DNA of 64,000 nt from Prosapia bicincta (lineage: Eukaryota; Arthropoda; Insecta; Hemiptera; Cercopidae): positions 64,203,398-64,267,397 of the forward strand of contig JBAIZL010000006.1 in the NCBI GenBank assembly GCA_036971475.1, given 5' to 3'. Shown here piece after piece: positions 12,026-23,110 of the stretch. Below the pieces are notes generated by a model. It was given only the letters and a program-made list of their open reading frames with translations, did no database searches and was not told where the DNA came from. A program made the position numbers and the translations under genes. Every line of letters starts with the position of its first letter. The stretch's first letter is position 1.

Positions 12026-12798
12026 ATGTTGTTTATTTATTGTCTTAATCGATGTTCAGCTATTAATTAGATATTGGGTTTGGGAAATATTTTTAACCAT
12101 AGTTTATTTTTCTCTAAATCTTCTTAAGTTTTTGAAGTGAAATGTCATCTATATTCTGCACTCAATCCTTTGGTACAAGGACATATTCACTATGCCTGCT
12201 AGTTTGGATTACAACTTAGCTAAGAGCTCAGCCGGGAATGTAATTTCCTAACAGATTGAAACTATTTCCATTAAAAATTGAAATGCTCACTGAACTCTTC
12301 ATGAAAAACAAATTCAGAAATTATTTTAAATGTTTTTTTAAGGACGCCACAATAAAGAAAAAAAATATTTATTATAAAACAAAAATAATTACCAATTGGT
12401 AAAACCACAACTATAATTAAACACAAGGTAATTTAGTGGAAAATTAAATTTTTCTATTTATAGTGAAGCCTTTTATCTGTATCATATCTCTTCAGTCAAT
12501 GACCCTTAAAATGTACACAATAGGGAAAGGAACCACAAATCATCAAGTCAAGATTAATGGATACAGCTGGAGTTCCAGTAGTCAAATGAAAAACAGTCTG
12601 CAATAAATTTCTTTTGAACTCACCAAAAAAGTTCTATACTATCCAAGAACTTTTTCAAAACATGTGAAAAGCTAAAAACGTGTATAGTGTTTTTATTAAA
12701 ACTTAAAATGTATTTATTTTTAATAAATATATGCAATATGTTTTTATAGCAAGTTGCAAAATAGTGTAATATTAAATAAGCTTGTATTTGTATTAAGC

Positions 12799-12840
12799 GT
12801 GTGTGTGTGTGTGTCTGTGTATGTCTGTGTGCATGTGTAC
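12799..12840. repeat. GT-rich microsatellite
   Basis: A (GT)n run interrupted by TCTGTGTATG variants. Confidence 0.9.
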
Positions 12841-14349
12841 ACCTCCTTTAAAAAGAGAAACAAACAGATGATTCAGATGTAGACCAATGAAAACTATTTG
12901 CAGTGTTTCGTTTGAGTAGCCTGTATTTGTTATAAAAAAATTTGATATCATCTTGAGGTAGGAAGTAGCCAATAACTGTAAGAAACTAAAGAGTTTCAAA
13001 TACAATAAAAGATATAATACAGTATTAGGAACACTTGTGGACACAAACCTATCTTACTTATAACCTTACAAGATACAGGTCAAGAAAGAATCTTATAATT
13101 TCAGTCATTAATTATAACTTTGGATTTTAAGAAAACAAAGATCCCTCAATATTTGCAGGTTTTTATTATTGTGAATATTAATATGCATAATTTCACATTT
13201 AAAAAATGGATATCAGTTTAATAAGGAACAATCGACACTGAAAAAATGTATGTGCTTTTTGTGATTGTGTAAATATTTCCACTATGTACATCCATCCCAA
13301 CTTGGTTTGGCCAATAATTTCCAAGAACACTCCAACAATGAGTTCATGGCCTATAGCCTTTTCTATTGTGGAGATAAACAATTAGATTAGTTTAATGAAT
13401 CTGTGAATATAATATTCCATGTTTGTTTTGTTTTACTCATCATGTTTTTCTGACAATATACAATGCTCAAGTTCTCAGTTAGAACCATGTCTTTCTACAG
13501 TAAAGTGTTTGAAATGGCATCTGTTCTATGAAACAAAATTTCTATGAAGATGAGACAAATTCATTCCACGATACTAAAGATATCTTACACCAAGTAATAG
13601 TAAAATAAAGAGAATACAAAAAGAATAAAAGACCATTATTACAACTAAAAAAAAGGAAGTTGCATTAGCACACTTTCACAAGAAGAAAGATACCAACAGA
13701 ACAAACCGATAAAATTGAAAAATACTTATATTTTAAAAACTATAACAAACCAATTAATTAAAAGATATTAATTTTTTCAGATTATAGTGAACGAATCCTT
13801 AAATTGGCATTACAAAGGTAACCAGAAAATTTTGCTATTACATTGGTATAATTACACAATTTTAATTTTGACCTTAAATTTAAAATAATTTATAACTTCG
13901 GTTTTATTAAAAATTTGTATTGACATATCAAATCTATAAAACAGGTTAATGAAAGTTGTATATTTACTACTACTCAAATATGAAATAGTACTTGATCAAA
14001 TCTGTATATATAAAGCTATGAATATTTAAAATATTGTCATGTTATCATGATAATTGGAAATCTGCATGCTACTTCCTACCACGATTTCTATACAATAAAA
14101 ATGACAAAATTACAGCTCAACCCACATATTAATACTGAAAGTATTTTTAAACTTACTAACACAGGGTCAATGCTGATCTCTAACCATTCACTTTCGTATC
14201 TATTCTTGTCATGGCATGTCATAGCTACTTGCCTAACATATACTTTTATTTTTGCTCAACATGCCCTTATTGTCACCTTTTTATTTTTAGTTACTTGTAA
14301 ATTACTTACTATTCAATTCTTTCTGTAGAGAAATCCTTTCATAAAAAAG

Positions 14350-14515
14350 CTGATTAATTGTTGTAGGTTATGTGGTAGAACAGCCGTTTTAATACATAGG
14401 TTAAGTTACTTTATTTACATACTGTAAATTGTAATTATTTAATAAAAAGTAACTGAAATAGATTTTTTCTTTGTTGATCCAAGTAGGAATTGACTTGAAT
14501 TTTTTTTTTTGTATA
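14350..14515 (-). repeat. Shared-tail interspersed family A, partial copy
   Basis: The segment GGTTATGTGGTAGAACAGCC, followed by an ATTATTTAATAAAAAGTAAC block and GTTGATCCAAGTAGGAATTG, recurs at 29030-29165, 29675-30110, 44330-44560, 48370-48800 and 50270-50345. It has no coding capacity. The minus orientation is relative to the 29675 and 44330 copies. Confidence 0.75.
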
Positions 14516-15871
14516 TATTTATTGTTTTAAGAAGTATGATTTCTTGCTTTAATATTTTCATGTTTATGGTACAAGATGCCTTGATATATATGGACAAATT
14601 TTAGTCTACAAGATTAACAAAAAAGGGATTTTTATACATAGACAATAAAAATAGAAAACAGCAAGGGCATGGGTTGATATATTAGAAAATGTGGATTAAA
14701 AGAGATAATGTTTATTGTTATTTAGAAAAAAATATCAAATTAATTAGTATTTGAGAATTTTGATAATACTTTAATATAGAAATAGTGGAATCACCTAAAC
14801 TTGTGGGAATCTTCTACTGCAACCACGAAAACAATTACCCCAGGACTTGAGACGATTTCATGGAGGGTTAAACCATTTTCATATGATTGTAAATATATTC
14901 TACATCAACTTATTGTGCATGAAATATATGTATATCCTCGATAAAAATAACTGAGTCATTAATTCAAGATCAGACCCATTACCTCAAAGAGTGACACACA
15001 ATTTCCACAGGATTTCAAAATCCTAGAACAGTTAGTTACCCATGGGGAGTGCACATGCTAAGATGAAAGACTAGAATCACCTCAAGTAAGAACAAGTTTT
15101 TCTAAACCTTGAGGCAAAATGACATAATTACTCTTCAACATACAGTTTTGTACTCATAATAGCAACATTAGAATAACACAATTGCAAGAAATTGGAAAAT
15201 AATTTTGGTTTCTAGCGTAAGGAAATTGTAAGATACAAGAAGGGTTCTCATTCGATGTAAAAAAAATACATTAGAGTCCTGAAGTAAATACTACCAGAAA
15301 ATGCTGACGTTTTTAAAGTTCAGAAAAATCTGAACATTTTCCAACAGAAAGTATGGAAACACCACCTCAAGGAATTACTTCTAGGAAGTACCTCAACCTT
15401 TGTAGTTATAAAAACCAAAGGAAGACCCAAAATGCTTATAACTGCCAGAAACCAATATTTGATGGACACGTGATCAAAGTACCTTTAAAATCCAAGAAGA
15501 GCTAACAAAATCCAATGTTCATTGTTCCTGGCATGTTTTCAGTACTTTTATTATTTGAAATTTCATATTATAGATTATATGTTTCTACAGTTTTAAACCA
15601 TGGTAAAAAAGATTCATAGTTACCAACAACAGCTACAATAAAAAAGGTTAATCCTGGATTAAATGTAAAGAAAATACCTTCTTAGTGTGAATAATTTTAG
15701 TGAGTTGCTTCATGACTGAACCCTTTATAGAAAAATTAACCTAATATTTACCAAATGCATTATTAATGGATACATACAGAGAGTTCTGTAGAATTCTATT
15801 AAAGAACGAGTAACAAATACTTTTTCATGAAAACCTAGTTCGAAGTACATGGAACGAAATTTTTTGTTGTA
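14516..15871. other. AT-rich non-coding sequence
   Basis: No gene, RNA or classified repeat was recognised. A T9 run lies near 14501. Confidence 0.5.
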
Positions 15872-16080
15872 ATCATCTTGAATTCACTGAATAAATCATA
15901 AGTATTGCATAACAGAGTAGAAACCTTTAACTTAGTTGCGAACACGTTTCGAAACAATCGTTTTATTGACGAAGCTAGCCCCCTACTCTGAGTAGAAGAA
16001 TAAAACGATTGTTTCGAAACGTGTTAGAAAAGTAAGTTAAAAGTTTTCACTCAGCTATGCAATAATTACTTATATGACAT
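15872..16080. repeat. Fold-back repeat family, copy 3 (best preserved)
   Basis: Inverted arms run from about 15897 to 16075. The centre is two oppositely oriented CGTTTCGAAACAATCGTTTT motifs separated by about 30 bp. Outer flanks read ATTCACTGAATAAATCATAA and CTCAGCTATGCAATAATTAC. The self-complementary TTTCGAAA core is kept in copies 2 to 4. It is probably a MITE. Confidence 0.75.
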
Positions 16081-16338
16081 CAAAAAACTTTAAAATATAA
16101 TTCTCGGAAACATTTTTGTTTACATTTTGGATTGACTTCATCTTGGAATTCACATGAAAATGTGAGTAAAAGACTCTAGTTTAAAACTTTAAAAGATATA
16201 TAAGCACTGGTGGCTAGTACTTAATGGAGGAAACTGATTATTGACTCAAAGTCTAAGGGCGCGAACAGCACAAGTTAGTAGCGGTGGATGGCACTAGTTA
16301 AGTCGCTGTCAATGTCAAGCTAATTACATGAGCTAATT

Positions 16339-16343
<5 letters not shown>

Positions 16344-16408
<65 letters not shown>
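16344..16408. repeat. (AT)n microsatellite
   Basis: About 32 uninterrupted AT units. They are followed by TGATGATGTTACTGTTTACC and CAACGAAAAGCTTTGAAT, a sequence block that recurs after 45362 near another (AT)n tract. Confidence 0.95.
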
Positions 16409-16409
<1 letters not shown>

Positions 16410-16493
16410 GTTTGATGATGTTACTGTTTACCAACGAAAAGCTTTGAATATAAATTAATAAATATTTTTGTATTTGAATAACCTATGTTGTTT

Positions 16494-16495
<2 letters not shown>

Positions 16496-16544
<49 letters not shown>
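16496..16544. repeat. (AT)n microsatellite
   Basis: About 24 AT units, separated from the previous tract by a unique stretch of about 90 bp. Confidence 0.95.
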
Positions 16545-16546
<2 letters not shown>

Positions 16547-17892
16547 TCTATTACCTCTATATACCTCTCTATTACCTCTCTATATACTCTATTTACCTTC
16601 AGACATTAATAACTAGTTTCAAATAATTAATATTTATACAAATCACATATAGTACTACATCATAAACTATAAATTTGAGAAATTTCTATATTTATACACA
16701 TCTGTAGTTCACTTAAGTCTTTTCTTTTTCTCTTTTTTGACTGAAGATCATTGTGCGATCGAAATATTTCAATAGTGTGATAAGTTTTTATATGTGTCTA
16801 TTTCCAAGAAATTGCAGTTTTGGACTATTGCCACTAGGTAAGTCTGTCAGTCTCCTATCTAGTCAAAAAATTCCTAAATAAGCTTTAAGCTCTACTAGAA
16901 CTAACCTAAATATATTATAAGGGAGTCAAATTCAGGCTGCTTAGTGCTTTGTTCTCTGCTGTAAGTGCATATTTTGTTGAACTAAAAGATGATCCTGAAT
17001 GATTCCATTCCTGTATGAGGATGACGCCTCATTTATTTACTTGAAAACATTGCACTTACTAAATACTAAAATAGTGCAAATACTAAACTTGACCAATAAC
17101 GCACTACTGATGTTGACAGTCAAATTTCCCTCGCACAGCATGATGTGGCGTGGAAGGGACGGGACAACTTTGAACAGACCAATCATAGTAGAGCTGCCTG
17201 CTAGACCACGAGGTAAACATTCAGGTTAAATCAAATCAGTTTGTTTTCAAAAAACATCGACTTAAGCATCCTGCAAGCCATCGCGATGTACCTCCACCTC
17301 GACCTACCCGTTGTGTACAGCTCTGTATGTTACTGTATGTTTGATTTACAATGGATGTTGACATCGGCCGTAACCATGAAATACACATCTACCATAACCC
17401 ATTTGTGATGTTCGCACCCTAATGGAGGTGAGTGAATCGAATAACCTCTTTTTTTGCCTAACTTACTCCAAAGATTATAAATGTTAAATATTACTGACCT
17501 GAGCTAGATAGGCATTTTACAAAACTAACAGTTAATTTTTAATCACTGTTAGGTTTACTTCAGGTAACTGATCTACCCACGCAATGTCTTAATTTTACCT
17601 AATTTCCAGTATCATGAGATTTATATCTGCTTTCATTAGTCCTAAATAATTTCATTTACCCTTCCTGAACTTCTTAAAAGGGATTCAGTAGATGGAGCAC
17701 ACTTTATGACAATGTTAAAGAATGTCCAATTACAAAGGGCGAGACTTCAAATACAAGTGATGCCATATCTCTTCTACATCATGTGCCAAGGAGTTTTATG
17801 CCCCTTTACTTAATCCTACCTAAATTCACAATTCTTTCTTATTGTTCATAAGCAGTAATAATCATGCAGGCTGTCTTGAAACTAAAAAAATT
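16545..17892. other. Non-coding, with a GC-richer patch
   Basis: The patch at 17130-17420 is richer in GC than its surroundings and contains a CCAAT box (17181) and several CpGs. The open frame at 16999-17229 was not recognised. It could be an old transposon end or part of an unrecognised exon; nothing decides between them. Confidence 0.4.
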
Positions 17893-18192
17893 ATAATAAG
17901 AATATTGGCAAAAACCCCAATACCACAAAAAATAATAAAAAATAACTAATAACAATAGTTCCTTAAGATAAACTCATATGTACATTTCGATGACCATCTC
18001 ATCATAATCAGAAGGTCGTATTACAGACTAGAATGCAATAAATTACAAACTAGACTGACCGGAAGGGTGTAAAAGGAACCTCTGATGATAATGACATAGT
18101 CATCAAAATGTACATGAGGGTTTAATCTTAGTCAACTTGTGTTATCAGCTATTTTTGTGGTATTGGGGTATGTGCCAGTAGTTTTATTGTAA
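17893..18192. mobile_element. Palindromic MITE family B, internally deleted copy
   Basis: This shares its outer sequences with the element at 56413-57049: CCCCAATACCACAAAAA at the left, ATTTCGATGACCAT and ATGTACATGAGGGTTTAATC internally, and AGTTTTATTGTA at the right end. The central GC-rich promoter-like part of the longer copy is missing. It has no coding capacity. Confidence 0.8.
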
Positions 18193-20224
18193 TATATTAT
18201 ACCCCTGTGCCCTTGATATTGTATACTACAAAAAAAAACCTAAAATAGGTAAGGTAGAATCAAATTAGAGCAAAGAGTTAACAAAAATGTTAATAGAGAA
18301 GAAATGTAAAATAAATGTAGCACAGGCAAGAAGAAATTATTAAAAATTAATTGATTTTATAAAGCAGCAGAAGTACTTCATTTCTCAAAAAGGTGAAAAG
18401 CATCTGATTTGCCTCAATTAAGAATCTAAAAGACATTAAGGTAATAGTGCTTGAATTTGAAGATGTTACTTGAAGCCAATGAACTTCAATTCTAAACTCA
18501 AGTATCTATGTTGATTATTTTATTAAAACAGACTGTACCAAGACACAATACAATACAATACACACAATGAACCTGCAATCTACTGATAACAGTAACACAT
18601 TCATCACTTAACTGACAAAGTAACAAAGCAATGAATCAATACCTCACAGTAGGTGGCTCAATAATTTATAAATAAAAACTGCTTATTTATTTGATAAGGA
18701 GTAGATGAAATATAATATATGAAAACTGCTTATTTATTTGATGAGTAGATGAATTATAATCTATGAAAACTGCTTATTTATTTGATAAGGAGTAGATAAA
18801 TTATAATCCATCAGAAAACAAATTGAAATAGGCAGAACAATTTTTGTTAAGGAAAGACAAAAAGAACACAACTAAAAGTAATTTGAAGGTAATGACATGA
18901 CTGGAAATATAATAAATCAAGATGCAAAGCTTCATATGCAGAATACTGAAGATTAAACAAAGAAAATAATTGATAATAATAGATAACAGCAGAAAAATTA
19001 AATATGTAATCTGCTAAACAGAAGAATCATTTATTAATATTTATAATTGTTTTCAGAGAGTGGTTATAAATTTGTTTTTTTTGTTTTGATACCTAATACG
19101 CATTTCTTTACTTCAATACATTTTTTCAAAAGGAAATATCATTATTTATTACTCGATTATTTTCAAAAACGATTTGAGAATGTTCACTTTAATACTAGCA
19201 TTATTTCTGGTCCGGAAGGACAGTGACGCATAAGTGAGAAATGTGTCACTGTGCCAAGAAAATATGCTTTATATCTATGTTGTTTCAAAGCTTAGTAAAT
19301 TTCATTACATTTAGAATTATGAAAATAGTCAAATGTAAATTGTATGTTGATTATCACCAGAAAAAAAATCATGAAGTATAAATTTCGATTAATTGTTCAT
19401 TTAACTTATTAATATTTTGTCGTATTTACAGTCAAAATATCGCCCTTTATATTTGAAACATCAGATTAATTTCAGCATTTGCTCCTAGAGCAGAAGAATG
19501 TGTGAACCCTTTAGGAAAACCTTTTGGACAATCTAATACCGTAAATGCTGGTTTAATTGAAAAAAAGAGATATAATTAGACCTAGTTTATGTTTGCTGTT
19601 TTTCAGAAAATTGCTAAAAGTTTAAAAACTTAGAAACACTTAAATTTTGCAATTTTATACTGTTTTTCATACATCAGACAAAAAATATCAAATGTTTTTA
19701 TACGTTTACTGGACGTACTGGGTATTTAGAATATGTGTGGTGCAAATATTCCAAAGAGAACTTCAAATTCACAATGTGTCTGATCTCTGAGATTTGATTC
19801 ATTTCACTTATAGAACTGAATAAAAACATTAAATAGATTATTTATGAAGATCTTATTTTTTAAACAGTCACGGTTAAATACACAAGACTTTATAATTAGT
19901 CAGTACAATGCTACACTTAGACATTACAGCACTGTCCAGCTTCAAGCATTTAACACTGTAGTGTTGAACAAGACTGGTTTGGTTGAGCAAGCATATTCAA
20001 AAACATTCTAATGAAACTAGAGTAGAAAATCCTAATTATAAGAAAATATAAAACAAACAATTAAAAACAGATTTTTATTGTCAAGCAGCTTAAATGAGTA
20101 TGCATAATGATTGTTAAGAAATCTAATTTTCATATTTTTCTTTAACAAAATTCAGATATAAATTATAAATTCAAAATTAGATAATCCAGTACGAAGACAT
20201 CCCAGACAATGTATCTGAATGAAA
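18193..20224. other. AT-rich non-coding sequence
   Basis: Apart from a short tandem repeat at 18675-18808, nothing was recognised. Confidence 0.5.
18675..18808. repeat. Short tandem repeat, three units of 44-47 bp
   Basis: Three copies of AAAACTGCTTATTTATTTGA, each followed by a GAGTAGAT..ATTATAAT variant, begin at 18675, 18722 and 18766. Confidence 0.9.
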
Positions 20225-20405
20225 GAACTATAATTAAAAGATACTCAACTAAGTAAATACATAATGAGCTTACTTGCTGACATGTTTCGAAACAGTCATT
20301 CCTTTTACGAACAAAGCCTCTACGAGTATCCAAAGCCTATTACGTATTTACTTAGTTAAGTATCTTTTAATTACAGTTTAATCAGTGAATTCAAGATGAT
20401 TATAA
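20225..20405. repeat. Fold-back repeat family, copy 4
   Basis: Outer arms TAATTAAAAGATACTCAACT (20231) and its inverse ending near 20374 enclose TGTTTCGAAACAGTCATTCC. The right flank AATCAGTGAATTCAAGATGA matches copies 2 and 3. Confidence 0.7.
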
Positions 20406-21356
20406 CAAGCAACTTGAATGAAAGAAGCCGGAAAGTCATTAAGAAACAATTGGTATAAAATGGACAGAAGAAAGTAAAGTAATTAATTGGATCGAGACTA
20501 TTTAATGAACAAAGACAACAGTCAATGGAACCTATTGTTACAATCTTAACAATAGAATTGATTAACAGCTGAAACAAAGTGAACCGTAACTAAAATACTA
20601 TATTGTCATTTTTTATAGTATTTTTTTTTTAGTTATTTATTATTAACTAACAGAAGTTGATAGTTTTAAAAAATTTTAAATCAATACCCCAAAATATATT
20701 AACTATGGTTTCAATTTTTTTAAAACATTGTCACAGCTAAACAGTTTTAATGTAAAGCTATTTCAGCATTAGAGTGTTTTCTATTTTCAAATAGACGATA
20801 TGTATAAGCTTGCATATATAAATGCACAAGTTCAATTGCTGCATATATTTCTCTGTCAACAATTTTTTTTAAAAATTTCTAATTCAACCACTAACCTTAT
20901 TTCCCTTCTCTATAGATTCAACTACCACAAAACTGTTTAAATACTCTGTCTTAACAGATGGTTAGCTATTCTGTCGACCGGTCAAATATTTCTTGGCAAC
21001 GCTGACAGTGGGATCCCAAGAACATCTGGCTCACACTTTGGCCCATTCTGCCAAGAGTAATATCGTCATGTTTATATCCAACGGAGAGAGGATGGTGACG
21101 AATTGTGTATACTGTGTTGATACTACTCTTGTTGTATGCACACAATGTACAGACATTTATACGACATTTTAAATTGTAAAATAACCTTGAGTATTCAACA
21201 TGAATAGCATATAACACAATTTCAAAAACAAAATTTTATATCTCCTATTTTTCAAATTAAAAATTTTACTGAACAACAAACACCAAAAATTGATAACCTA
21301 ACATTTGTAGCATTTTGTACCCACAGAAATATCTGCTACAAGGTAAGAAGTTTATA
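20406..21356. other. Mostly AT-rich, one GC-richer open patch
   Basis: The minus-strand open frame at 20966-21217 covers a GC-richer patch (20970-21130) and includes the stretch HHPLSVGYKHDDITLGRMGQ. No family was recognised. It may be a transposon or LTR remnant or a stray exon. Confidence 0.4.
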
Positions 21357-23110
21357 TGAGGCACTGAGATGCAAAGGGGTGCAAGTGACAAAAATTAAAA
21401 TTCTGTGATATGAAAATGATAGGGAATACATTGTTTTATTTGTTGGCAGAGATGTAAGTGCTAACCCTGGCATATGCTGATATTGAGCAGTGTAAAGAAG
21501 AACTACTAATTGAAAGCTTCATTTTGTTTAGCAGCAGAGGGGGTTAGGTGCACTTACACCTGTTTGCCTCTTAATAAAATGCTTTAGTGGGGTGTTGTTA
21601 AACCAGTGAAAACCAAATTAAAATTGCCATTAATGATGTTGATAAATACAAAGCCCTCAAAGAAGTTCACTTAAGAACAGCAGAAAAACCTAGAGCTGCA
21701 AAGACAGAAGCTAAAAAGCTTGCTGAAGAAAGCGTTTTGTTTTGACCTACAAAAAACTTAGCCTACTTCCGTATTAACTTGCAATAGAGTACACAAAGAA
21801 CAACTATGCAAGGCAACTTTGGACTTATAATCTTGACATACATGACCTTGGTAGAAAGCACTCATCCATGTTCATGTGGCACGAGGGTGAAGCCTCAAGA
21901 GGATCACAAGAAATCGGATCATGTTTGTTGAAATTTGTTCAAAATTTACCACCTTCAGTTAAGCACCTTATAGCTTTTAGCGACAACTGTGGGGGGGGGG
22001 GCAAAACAAAAATCAGTATATTGCTCAATTCTGGATGTATATTGTAAGGAATACAAACATTGAGGTGGTAGCATATGCATATTGTAAGGATCACAAATTC
22101 TTGGTAGCAGGGCATTTTTACATGGAGTGCGACCAAGATTTCAGAATAATCGAAAAGGCAAAGAAAAATTTGCAGTATGTTTTTGTGCCTCGTGATTGGG
22201 TTTCAGCAGTGGCAAATTCAAACAGGAAGTTCCAGGTTGTAAAGATGAGTACAGAAGATTTCTTTTCCGCCGAAGATATGAGTGATACATTAAAAGTAAA
22301 CATTGATGGGATCGGCAAATTTCATTGGCTTAGATTAAAAAAACAGACCCTTTGACAGTTTACTATAAATTATCAGTAGATGAGGACTTTACCTTTCTCA
22401 GAATTTAACATGACCAAACCCAAAACTGGGCGACCTTCAACGAACTTTACTTTAAAACCACTCTACGAACAGCCACCAACTATCTCGACTGAAAAGTACA
22501 AGGACCTGCAGTCTCTTTTACAGTTTTTGCCACCCATTAACCACAAATTCTATCAAGAACTTATACATGCGAAGAAAAAATCCAAAGAAGACCTCCACCA
22601 ACAGGAAAAGGAAACAAGACGGAAGAGAAGAAAGGAACAAAGAACAACAAGGACATGAGGCAAGAAGGACATGACAAGGCAGTCCCATCTACTTCTCATG
22701 AAAATCCCTTCCCTGGCCTCTCTGACGAAGAACAAGATAAAATCTATGACTCAGATTAACTTTGTATATAAAAAGTAATACATTATTTTCATTTTTATAT
22801 TCAACAGGTGTTTTATAACCAACAAAATATGCCTTATTCTTCAGTTGCAAAGGGGTGTAAGTAACATGTTTGGAAGTAAAAGGGTGTAAGTGATTGCAGG
22901 GTAATTAAACAAAAATTACCCTGCCCTAATTTTCCATTATATTAATTTCATACTGCACTTTTATACAACTAAATACATGACAAAATAAAGTGTGTAGATA
23001 GCATTTGCAAAAAACATAAGTAGAATTTACAATAAGACTTAAACTTTGAACCAGTTTTAACACAAAATCTTACTTTTGTCACTTGCACCCCTTTGCATCT
23101 CAGTGCCTCA
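21357..23110 (+). mobile_element. TIR element carrying a broken DUF7869-like gene
   Basis: Perfect 37-bp terminal inverted repeats (21357-21393 and 23074-23110) start TGAGGCACTGAGATGCAAAG and are flanked on both sides by TA, consistent with a 2-bp target duplication. The internal motif GCAAAGGGGTG(C/T)AAGT recurs at 21371 and 22848 (with a weaker copy near 22883), which looks like subterminal transposase-binding repeats. The single gene inside (21610-22759) is described separately. Length is 1754 bp. The TIR identity suggests a recent insertion even though the gene reads as broken. I cannot assign it to a named superfamily. Confidence 0.85.
21610..22759 (+). pseudogene. DUF7869-like protein, candidate transposase, with frameshifts
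   Basis: Consecutive blocks in shifting frames resemble the DUF7869-type proteins common in arthropod genomes: FDLQKT near the start, QLWTYNLDIHDLG, MFMWHEGEASRGSQEIGSCL, FSDNCGG then QNKNQYIAQF, HKFLVAGHFYMECDQDF, IIEKAKK, and a C-terminus ending GLSDEEQDKIYDSD. Acidic residues in FDLQ, SDNCGGQN and the ECDQDFRIIEK block could form an RNase-H-like DDE triad (inference). Breaks are a stop and shifts near 21745-21800, a G11 run at 21991-22001 that changes frame, and a shift at the A7 run near 22338. Two of these sit in homopolymers, so replication slippage or assembly error is possible. The longest intact block is 22035-22355. The family name is from memory. Confidence 0.7.

Larger units (their letters stand above)
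10995..14349. other. AT-rich non-coding sequence
   Basis: This holds a perfect hairpin at 11956-12025 and a GT microsatellite at 12799-12832. A minus-strand open stretch at about 14163-14270 reads plausibly protein-like but has stops around it and no recognised family. No gene is called. Confidence 0.5.

Noticed and set aside
14163..14270. Possible minus-strand exon containing MTCHDKNRYESEWLEISIDP
   Set aside because: It ends at a GTAAGT-like site, but the upstream frame has stops and no acceptor or known domain was found.
20966..21217. Minus-strand frame with KHDDITLGRMGQ
   Set aside because: GC-richer than its flanks but without recognisable domain or convincing splice sites; left as unexplained sequence.
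22118..22318. Minus-strand open frame of 66 codons
   Set aside because: It is the reverse of the intact block of the DUF7869-like gene on the plus strand, which has recognisable protein sequence.
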